64,000 nt of DNA from WTGU01 sp965242855 (GTDB taxonomy: Bacteria > Pseudomonadota > Alphaproteobacteria > UBA828), in contig OZ251509.1 of the NCBI GenBank assembly GCA_965242855.1, positions 1,674,001-1,738,000 of the forward strand, written 5' to 3'. A program made the translations under genes and the position numbers. Numbering within the stretch: the first letter of the stretch is position 1; every line of letters begins with the position of its first letter. Below are positions 57,860 through 64,000 of the stretch, piece after piece. The notes beneath the pieces were generated by a model that did not search any database, was not told the origin of the DNA, and worked only from the letters and a program-made list of their open reading frames with translations.

Positions 57860-59050
57860 ATGACGCGCCATGCCGAGATCGCCGGGGGCGGATTCACGGG
57901 GCTGACGATGGGGGCGGCGCTGGCCCGGCGCGGCTGGACGGTGCGCATCCACGAGCGCTCGTCGGAGATCCGGGCCTTCGGCGCCGGCATCTGGATATGG
58001 GACAACGGCGTGCGCGTCCTCAAGGCGATCGGCGCCGCCGACGAGGCGCTGGCGGGCTGCACCGAGGCGCCGCGTTACGTCAGCCGGGACGCCAGAGGCC
58101 GCTTCATCGACGAAGTGCCGTTCGCGCCGGTCACCAGCACCGACCGCTCGCGCATGTTCTGCATCACGCGCCAGCAACTGCTCGGCGCCATGCTGGGCGC
58201 GGCCGAACGCGCCGGCGTCGAGATCGTCACCGGCTCGACGGCCGTCGCGGCGCGGACGGACGGCACGCTGATCACGGAGGACGGGAGCGAACGGCGAGCC
58301 GACCTCGTGGTCGCCGCCGACGGGATCAACTCCAAGGTGCGCGATTCCCTGGGCCTCCTGAAGAGCCGCCGGAGCCACGTGGACGGCGCGATCCGCACCC
58401 TGGTGCCGCACGAGCCGAGCTACGCCGATACCGACGAAGGCCGCACCATCCGGGAGTGGTGGAGCGGCAACCGGCGCGTGCTCTACACGCCGTGCAACCG
58501 CGAGGTCTTCTATCTCTGCTTCACCATGCTGGCGCGGGATACGGAGGCGGCGCGGATTCCGCTGCCGAGGCAGCTCTGGATCGACTCCTTCCCGCATCTC
58601 GAATCGATGATCCTGCGGGTCCCGGAGGAGGGCCGCTACGACCGCTTCGAGACCTTGAAGCTCAAGGCCTGGAGCGCCGGCCGGGTGGCCATCGTGGGCG
58701 ATTCGGCGCACGCCATGTCGCCCGGCCTGGGCCAGGGCTGCGGCACGGCGATCGGCAACGCGCTGTCGCTGGCCAACATGCTGGACGAAGACGGCGACAT
58801 CGAGCGGAGCTTGAAGCGCTGGGAGACGCGCCAGCGGCCGATCTCGGAGCACACCCAGCTCTGGTCCGCGATCACCTGGCCGCTCACCCTGTGGCCCCAC
58901 TGGGCGGCCCGCCTCTATTACAACCTGCCGATCCTGCACCCCTGGATGCTCGCCCAGCGGCGCAAGCCGTCTGAGTTCCCCGCCTACGGCACCGAGGATC
59001 AGACCCGCTGGATGCCGCCCCACCTGCGCGCCGAGGCGGCGGCCGGATGA
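57860..59050 (+). CDS. FAD-dependent aromatic monooxygenase-like protein
   Basis: A 396-residue flavoprotein hydroxylase of the salicylate/hydroxybenzoate hydroxylase group. The FAD fold begins with IAGGGFTGLTMGAALARRGW (glycine motif near residues 9-14). The DG motif is LVVAADGINSKVRDSLG, and the second FAD motif is GRVAIVGDSAHAMSPGLGQG with Asp281. IWIWDNGVRVLKAIG is also characteristic. These enzymes hydroxylate (sometimes decarboxylate) an aromatic or heterocyclic acid using NAD(P)H and O2; the substrate is not evident. It is divergent from the hydrolase-amidohydrolase operon across the palindrome and convergent with the hydantoinase-B gene. Confidence 0.88.
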   Translation: MTRHAEIAGGGFTGLTMGAALARRGWTVRIHERSSEIRAFGAGIWIWDNGVRVLKAIGAADEALAGCTEAPRYVSRDARGRFIDEVPFAPVTSTDRSRMFCITRQQLLGAMLGAAERAGVEIVTGSTAVAARTDGTLITEDGSERRADLVVAADGINSKVRDSLGLLKSRRSHVDGAIRTLVPHEPSYADTDEGRTIREWWSGNRRVLYTPCNREVFYLCFTMLARDTEAARIPLPRQLWIDSFPHLESMILRVPEEGRYDRFETLKLKAWSAGRVAIVGDSAHAMSPGLGQGCGTAIGNALSLANMLDEDGDIERSLKRWETRQRPISEHTQLWSAITWPLTLWPHWAARLYYNLPILHPWMLAQRRKPSEFPAYGTEDQTRWMPPHLRAEAAAG

Positions 59051-59122
59051 CGCCGGCGGCGCCGTCGGTGACGGAGCCGGCTCTGCCGGGCGCTGCGGCG
59101 CGCTCCCCGGCGCAATCCGGCC

Positions 59123-60814
59123 TCAGGCGCCGTAGCCGTATTCCCGCCGCGCTGCGTCGGGCGTGACGTAGCCCTCCGCGATGTCCTCCTCGATCGCCTC
59201 GCGGGCGCGCTCGGCGGGCGCGCCGTAGCCGCCGCCGCCGGGCACGACGAGGCGGACGCGGTCGCCCGGGCGCAGGAGGATGTTGGAGTATTTCGAGGAC
59301 GACGCCTTGCCGTGGGTCTCGGTCACCGGGCGCCAGTCCGCCGCGCCGCCGGGCTGGATCAGGGTGGCGCCGACGGCCCCTTCCCCGCCGCCGCGCAGGC
59401 CCCAGGTCTTGATCCGGTGGCGGTCCGTGCACTGGCTCGCGGTGATCTCCGCCGAGAGGGTGCGCAAGGTCTTGCGGTAGCCGAGCCCGCCCCGGTGGCG
59501 CCCCGGCCCTCCGGAATCCGGGAGCATCGCGAAATCCTCGACCTGGAACGGGAAGCGGGTCTCGAACACCTCGACGGGGTTGAAGCGGCAGTTGCCGTTG
59601 ATCGCGATCACGCAGTCGTTGCCGTCGGCGAAGTCGCGCCCGCCCCAGCCGCCTGAGATCAGGTCGTAGCAGGCGAAATATTCGTCGTGGTCCGGGTGGT
59701 GGCCGCCGAAGACGAAATTGCCGCCGGTGCCGCTTTCGGCCGCCATCGCCCGCTCGGGCGCACCCTGCGCGAGGGCGCCGATCACGATCAGCGCGAGGCG
59801 GGGATGGGTCTCCGTATTGCCCGCCACCTCGGGGGCCGGATAGTCGACATTGGCGACGGTGCCCGGACGGGCGACGATCTTGATCGGGCGGAAGCAGCCG
59901 GAGTTTTTGGGGATCGACGGATCGGTCATGTGGAACAGCGCGTTGTAGGTCGCCGACCAGGTGACGCCAAGGGTCGCGTTGATCGGCCCCTTGGCCTGAT
60001 CGTCGGTGCCCGAGAAATCGGCGACCAGTTCGTCGCCCTGGACGAAGACGTCGACGCGCAGCTGGAACGGCTTGTCGTCGATGCCGTCGTTCTCGACCGT
60101 GTCCTCGAAGTGGTAGCGACCGTCGGGGAATTGCGCGATCTCGGCGCGCATCCGACGCTCGGAGTAATCCATCAGATCGCGGCAGGTCTCGCGCCAGAGC
60201 GGGCGGCCGTATTTCGCGACCATCTCCTTGAGGCGCGCCTCGCCCAGATCGAGGGCGCCGATCATGGCGCGGAGGTCGCCGTAGTTGTAGCGCGGCGTGC
60301 GGACGTTCGCGAGGATGAGCTTCCAGACCGCATCCACGTCCTTGCCGCGTTTCATGATCTTCACCGGCGGCACGCGCACGCCTTCGTGGAAGATCTCCGT
60401 CGCCTCGCCGGCGAAGCCGCCGGGCACCATGCCGCCGACTTCGGCGATGTGGCCGATGGCGACCACGAAGGCGAGGAGTTTGCCGTCGGCGAAGACGGGC
60501 TTGAACAACGTATGCTCGGGCACGTGGAGACCGCCGCGGTACGGGTCGTTGTGGATGATCACGTCGCCTTCCTCGATCTGGTCGATCGGGATTTCCTCGG
60601 CGCAGGTCTTGATCAGGAGCGGCATCCCGCCGATCTGGGCCGGGCAGAATTCGGCGACGGCGACCATCTCCCCGTCGGTGTCGGCGATGGCGCAGGTGAA
60701 ATCGAGGCCCTCGTTGAAGATCGTCGAATAGGACGTCTTCATCAGGGTGATCCCCATCTCCCGGCAAATCGACACCATCGAGGAATCGATGATGTTCATC
60801 GTGACCATGTCCAT
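59123..60814 (-). CDS. Hydantoinase B/oxoprolinase family protein
   Basis: A 563-residue subunit of the HyuB type, which acts with HyuA in ATP-dependent opening of hydantoins, 5-oxoproline or related cyclic amides, or in acetone carboxylase-like enzymes. Motifs include MGITLMKTSYSTIFNEGLDF, EGDVIIHNDPYRGGLHVPEH, HIAEVGGMVPGG, FSGTDDQAKGPINATLGVTW, GNTETHPRLALIVIGALAQG and LVVPGGGGYGAPAERA. The ATG at 60814 has GGGGAG about 9 nt upstream; an ATG two codons later is possible. No hyuA gene lies on either side (tRNA-Phe upstream, monooxygenase downstream), so the partner must be elsewhere. The length is full and no lesion is seen. Confidence 0.9.
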   Translation of the reverse strand: MDMVTMNIIDSSMVSICREMGITLMKTSYSTIFNEGLDFTCAIADTDGEMVAVAEFCPAQIGGMPLLIKTCAEEIPIDQIEEGDVIIHNDPYRGGLHVPEHTLFKPVFADGKLLAFVVAIGHIAEVGGMVPGGFAGEATEIFHEGVRVPPVKIMKRGKDVDAVWKLILANVRTPRYNYGDLRAMIGALDLGEARLKEMVAKYGRPLWRETCRDLMDYSERRMRAEIAQFPDGRYHFEDTVENDGIDDKPFQLRVDVFVQGDELVADFSGTDDQAKGPINATLGVTWSATYNALFHMTDPSIPKNSGCFRPIKIVARPGTVANVDYPAPEVAGNTETHPRLALIVIGALAQGAPERAMAAESGTGGNFVFGGHHPDHDEYFACYDLISGGWGGRDFADGNDCVIAINGNCRFNPVEVFETRFPFQVEDFAMLPDSGGPGRHRGGLGYRKTLRTLSAEITASQCTDRHRIKTWGLRGGGEGAVGATLIQPGGAADWRPVTETHGKASSSKYSNILLRPGDRVRLVVPGGGGYGAPAERAREAIEEDIAEGYVTPDAARREYGYGA

Positions 60815-60909
60815 CCCGCGCACTCCCCAGGTTCCGCCCTGCCCGCGAGTATACCCCGATGCGCGGCGGGAAACGCGCGCCGTATGGGAAACACGGGCTG
60901 GAAGGACGG

Positions 60910-60984
<75 letters not shown>

Positions 60985-60991
60985 CGGCCCG

Positions 60992-61020
60992 GTTATAGGG
61001 GATGCGGCGGCGGCTGTCCA
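60992..61020 (-). promoter_or_regulatory. Promoter of tRNA-Phe
   Basis: On the minus strand TGGACA (61020-61015), a 17-bp spacer and TATAAC (60997-60992) stand 9 bp before the tRNA 5' end, a near-consensus sigma-70 promoter at the expected distance. Confidence 0.7.
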
Positions 61021-61046
61021 TGCGGCGGCGCGCCGCCGGGGCGCCC

Positions 61047-62012
61047 TCACGCGCCGAGATATTGCACGGCGACGAAGGCGGCGTAGCCCAGCAGGAAGAG
61101 CACGCCGAGCGGGCGCCCGAGCGCGACGCCGGACATGGCCGCCGCGGTCGCCAGGACGGTGATTCCCGCCAGCGCCCATATGTCGAAGCGCATGATCTCC
61201 GCGGGCACCGGCAGCGGGATCACCGCCGTCACCACGCCGACGATGGCGAAGATGTTGAACACGCTGGAGCCGAGCACGTTGCCGAGCGCCACCTCGGCAT
61301 GCCGGCGATAGGCCGCCACCACCGTGGTCGCGAGCTCCGGCAACGACGTGCCGACGGCGACCACGGTGATCCCGATCACCGTCTCCGTGATCCCGATTCC
61401 GCGCGCGACGATCGTCGCGGCGCCGACCAGGAAATGCGCGCCGCCGGCCACCGCGCCCAGCCCGAACAGGACCAGCGGGGCGGCCTGCCAGATGGAGCGC
61501 GGCAGGTGCGGCGCCTCCCCCGCCTCCCGCCGATGGAGGAGCGCGCCCTTGTCGCCGCGCCGGCGCTCGCGCCAGTAGGAGAAGCAGGTGAGAAGCCCGA
61601 GCAGGACCAGCATCAGCGCGCCCTGCCAGGCGCCGATGGTCCCGAAGGCGGCGAAGGCCACGAACAACGCCGTCGCGCCGAGCAACGCCGCGCCGTCGCG
61701 CAGCACGCCGGGGCGCGCCGTCGCGACCGGCGCGAGCACCGCCGCCAGGCCGAGGATCAGCAGCAGGTTGGCGACGTTGCTGCCGATCACATTGCCGTAG
61801 GCGATGCCGGGCGAGCCGTTGAGCGCCGCTTGCAGGGTGACGACCAATTCCGGCGTCGATGTCCCGAAGGCGACCACCGTCCCGCCGATCAGGAGCGGCG
61901 ACACGCGCAGCCTCCGGGCCAGGGCCACCGCCCCGCGCACCAGCGCCTCGCCGCCCAGAAACAGCAGCGCGAAGCCGCCGAGGAGCTGGACGTAGGTCAG
62001 CGGGTCGAGCAT
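61047..62012 (-). CDS. Calcium/sodium antiporter of the CaCA family (YrbG-like)
   Basis: A 321-residue inner-membrane exchanger with about ten transmembrane segments. The two inverted alpha repeats are visible: LLIGGTVVAFGTSTPELVVT with GNVIGSNVANLLLILGLAA in the first half, and VIGITVVAVGTSLPELATTV with GNVLGSSVFNIFAIVGVVTA in the second, each with the ion-binding GTS-PE motif. A hydrophilic loop (YWRERRRGDKGALLHRREAG) separates them. The ATG at 62012 begins MLDPLTYVQLLGGFALLFLG; the upstream open frame is antisense to rng. It begins 16 bp after the RNase E/G gene and sits between that gene and tRNA-Phe. Confidence 0.92.
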   Translation of the reverse strand: MLDPLTYVQLLGGFALLFLGGEALVRGAVALARRLRVSPLLIGGTVVAFGTSTPELVVTLQAALNGSPGIAYGNVIGSNVANLLLILGLAAVLAPVATARPGVLRDGAALLGATALFVAFAAFGTIGAWQGALMLVLLGLLTCFSYWRERRRGDKGALLHRREAGEAPHLPRSIWQAAPLVLFGLGAVAGGAHFLVGAATIVARGIGITETVIGITVVAVGTSLPELATTVVAAYRRHAEVALGNVLGSSVFNIFAIVGVVTAVIPLPVPAEIMRFDIWALAGITVLATAAAMSGVALGRPLGVLFLLGYAAFVAVQYLGA

Positions 62013-62028
62013 CCGCCGCCGCCCGCGC

Positions 62029-63408
62029 TCAGACGCGCTCGACGACGAAGCGGCCGCGCGGCAGGGCCGCATCCGGAACCGGCGCGAGCGCCGTCCCGAG
62101 CCAGCCCGCGAGCGCCGCGTCGCCGGGCGTCGCGAGGGCCGCGAGCAGCGCCGGCGCCGCGCGCACGCGCAACCGCCGGACGCCCCGCGCCGCTTCCCGC
62201 CTGGCGGCATGCGCGAGATCGTGCGCCGCCGCGTCGAGCCGCATCCGGCGGCCGCCGAGGGCGTCGTCGGCGGGCTCCGTCAGGGCCTCGCGCAGGCTCG
62301 GCCCGAAGCGGCGGCGGTTGACCTCCACCAGCCCGCCGGCGGTGACACCCAGCACCCGATGGGGCGTGCGGTCGGCGGCGAGCGCGCGTTCCAGCACCGC
62401 CAGTTGCGTCGTCCGGCGTTGCGCTGTCCGGCGGTGCGCCGCGCCGCGCCCGGCGAAATCGACCGCGATCAATCCGCCCAGGTCGCGCAGGCGGATTTCC
62501 CGCGCGGCCAACGCGGCGGCGTCGACGTCGACCGCCGCGTCGACCCGACCCGCATCGACGTCGATCGCGCTCAAGGCGCGGGTCTCCTCCACCGTGAGTC
62601 GGACGCCGCCGGGGAGGGCGACCTCGGGGTGGAGCGCCGCCGCCAGCCGCCCGGCGCAGTCGTGGCGTTCGAAGAGCGGCTCCGCCGGCGCCGGCTCGTG
62701 GGCGGCGAGCGCCGGGAGCAGGTCGGGCGCGTCCCGTTCCGCGATGCCGCGCGCCTGCGCGAGGACGGCGCCGTCGTCGATGACCACCCGCTCCACGCCG
62801 GGGGGCGCCGCGTCGCGCAGCAGGCGCCCGAGCAGGCCGTCGGCGCTCCAGAGGCGGCGCGGCGTCGGGTCGCGCTGGAAGGTCACCTCCAGCGCCCGCC
62901 AGTGCGCGGCCAGCGCGCAGGCGGCGGCGCGAACGCCCTCCGGCGCCACGCCGGCGGCCGCCGCCCGCACCGTCAGCGCACCGCCCAGCGGTTCGGCGTC
63001 GGCGAGCGCCGCCGCCAGCGCGCGCCGCGCGCCGGGGCTCCAGCGCAGGCGGCGGGAAAAGGCGAGACCGCTCCCGCCGGGGCGGAGCACGACGAGGCGC
63101 CCGGCCAGCAGCGGCCGCGCCGTCGCGCGCGGGCGCTTGCCGTCGTGGGCGTCGCAGGCGATCTGCACGATCAGCGGCGCGGCGCCGGAGAGGCCGGCGC
63201 CGGAGAGGAAGGCCTCGCCGCCCTCGCCGATGTCGACGATGCCGGCGTCGATGCCCCGCAGCGCGCCGACCGGCCGCGCCGCGTAGAGATCGCCCACGAG
63301 GCTTCGGCAGGCGGCCGATTCGACATGAAACGCGACCGGCCCCTCGTCGCCGATCACCGCCGCGCGCATCCCGTAGGGGCTCGCGGTGACGAGCAGTTCG
63401 CAGGTCAC
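62029..63408 (-). CDS. Ribonuclease E/G family protein lacking the zinc-link cysteines
   Basis: A 459-residue member of the RNase E/G family, which cleaves single-stranded RNA during rRNA and mRNA processing. An S1-like part near the N terminus contains GALRGIDAGIVDIGEGGEAF, where the family has VGNIYLGKV-like sequence. The catalytic domain keeps the metal-binding aspartates in ALSAIDVDAGRVD and LRDLGGLIAVDFAG, and KRPRATARPLLAGRLVVL matches the RNA-binding edge. The zinc-link motif CPxC, expected after SLREALTEP, reads ADDALGG, with no cysteine, so the usual zinc-linked dimer cannot form. The GTG at 63408 overlaps the maf stop (GTGA), so the two are coupled. It resembles short alphaproteobacterial RNase G paralogs. 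Confidence 0.82.
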   Translation of the reverse strand: MTCELLVTASPYGMRAAVIGDEGPVAFHVESAACRSLVGDLYAARPVGALRGIDAGIVDIGEGGEAFLSGAGLSGAAPLIVQIACDAHDGKRPRATARPLLAGRLVVLRPGGSGLAFSRRLRWSPGARRALAAALADAEPLGGALTVRAAAAGVAPEGVRAAACALAAHWRALEVTFQRDPTPRRLWSADGLLGRLLRDAAPPGVERVVIDDGAVLAQARGIAERDAPDLLPALAAHEPAPAEPLFERHDCAGRLAAALHPEVALPGGVRLTVEETRALSAIDVDAGRVDAAVDVDAAALAAREIRLRDLGGLIAVDFAGRGAAHRRTAQRRTTQLAVLERALAADRTPHRVLGVTAGGLVEVNRRRFGPSLREALTEPADDALGGRRMRLDAAAHDLAHAARREAARGVRRLRVRAAPALLAALATPGDAALAGWLGTALAPVPDAALPRGRFVVERV

Positions 63409-64000
63409 CGGGGAGCCCCGCCCCGCAGGGTCCCGTCCCGAGGGGCCTCGTCCCGCGGGACCTCGCCCGGCGGCAGCGGCGGCAGGCCGGCGCCGGCGAG
63501 CAGCCGCCAGGCCTCGTGCATGGGCAGGCCGACCACGTTCGAATGGGAGCCGCCGAGGAAACGGACGAACATCTCGGCGCGCCCCTGGATCGCGTAACCG
63601 CCAGCCTTGCCCCGCCATTCGCCGCCGGCGAGACAGGTCTCCGTCTCCTCCGGCGAAAGCCGCTTGAACGCCACCGTGGTGCACACCAGCCGGCTCGTCG
63701 CGCGGCCCCCCGGAGCGATCACCGTGACCCCGCCATAGACCCGGTGGCGCCGGCCGGAAAGAAGCGCGAGGCAGGCGCGGGCGCTTTCCTCGGTCTCCGT
63801 CCTGGGCAGGATGCGGCGGCCGCAGGCCACCACGGTGTCGGCGCCCAGCACGAACGCGCCGGGATGCCGGGAGGCGACGGCCTCCGCCTTCGCCCGCGCG
63901 AGGCGGGCGGCATGGCCCCCCGGCCGTTCGCCGGGAAGGGCGGCCTCGGCGAGCGCCGCGGGCTCCACGACGTCCGGCGGATAGCCCATGCGCCCGAGCA
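63405..64000 (-). CDS. maf: Maf-like nucleotide pyrophosphatase (5' end outside window)
   Basis: The frame runs through the right edge of the window; the ATG at 63989 is internal, because Maf proteins have about 25 more N-terminal residues (the S-SPRR loop) before this point. The core reads LARAKAEAVASRHPGAFVLG, then ADTVVACGRRILPRTETEES with the conserved aspartate of GADTVV, HRVYGGVTVIAPGG, GEWRGKAGGYAIQGRAEMFV and GSHSNVVGLPMHE, a typical Maf/YhdE-YceF pattern. Maf enzymes hydrolyse non-canonical or pyrimidine nucleoside triphosphates. The C-terminal tail (about 63405-63480) is repetitive, EVPRDEAPRDGTLRGGAPR, encoded by degenerate GC-rich repeats. The order maf then RNase E/G, with overlapping stop and start, is conserved in alphaproteobacteria. 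Confidence 0.9.
   Translation of the reverse strand, partial: LGRMGYPPDVVEPAALAEAALPGERPGGHAARLARAKAEAVASRHPGAFVLGADTVVACGRRILPRTETEESARACLALLSGRRHRVYGGVTVIAPGGRATSRLVCTTVAFKRLSPEETETCLAGGEWRGKAGGYAIQGRAEMFVRFLGGSHSNVVGLPMHEAWRLLAGAGLPPLPPGEVPRDEAPRDGTLRGGAPR

Noticed and set aside
61002..62321. 439-codon plus-strand frame opposite the exchanger
   Set aside because: Low-complexity Arg/His/Gln sequence antisense to two clear genes.

Overview
The window comes from a very GC-rich (about 70 %) proteobacterial chromosome, most likely an alphaproteobacterium. The evidence is a DUF1489 protein (a family typical of that class), a CbiG-CobJ fusion next to CobM, the bamD-recN-ligA gene order, and the maf-RNase E/G order close to tRNA-Phe. 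No rRNA, CRISPR array, insertion sequence or complete prophage was seen.

Layout. 1-2663: end of a cobalamin operon (CbiG-CobJ fusion, CobM). 2741-6690: a PLP-dependent dehydratase, divergent from a leucine-degradation pair (methylcrotonyl-CoA carboxylase beta subunit, methylglutaconyl-CoA hydratase) and a DUF1489 gene. 6692-7244: a frameshifted remnant resembling a phage-type nuclease domain, and a 49-residue ORF. 7285-39858: one minus-strand gene for a 10,857-residue surface protein with a signal peptide, 18 Ig-like adhesin-type modules, dozens of Calx-beta-like modules and a C-terminal autotransporter barrel. Inside it lie four apparently identical tandem copies of a 3,432-bp block (1,144 codons each). 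39859-40378: its AT-rich promoter region and a cluster of intergenic hairpin repeats.

40379-49515 is mostly housekeeping: serC, a phzF-family gene, a Sel1-repeat protein, bamD, recN, ligA, lipB and an SMR transporter. 49611-51593 is a biotin carboxylase/carrier subunit of propionyl-CoA carboxylase type. 51800-60814 looks like an accessory catabolic region: class-III aminotransferase, SnoaL-like protein, amidohydrolase, alpha/beta hydrolase, flavin monooxygenase and a hydantoinase-B protein. An AT-rich DUF262-HNH (type IV restriction-like) gene is embedded in it, and a 24-bp perfect palindrome sits in the main divergent promoter region. 60910-64000 holds tRNA-Phe with a clear promoter, a Ca/Na exchanger, an unusual RNase E/G and the 3' part of maf.

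The strongest unusual signal is the roughly 1-MDa autotransporter with its identical in-frame megarepeats, which could let the gene change length by recombination. Second are the DUF262-HNH gene, which appears to have been inserted downstream of a catabolic operon, and the palindrome controlling that operon. Functions are read from motifs and family knowledge; no database search was run.
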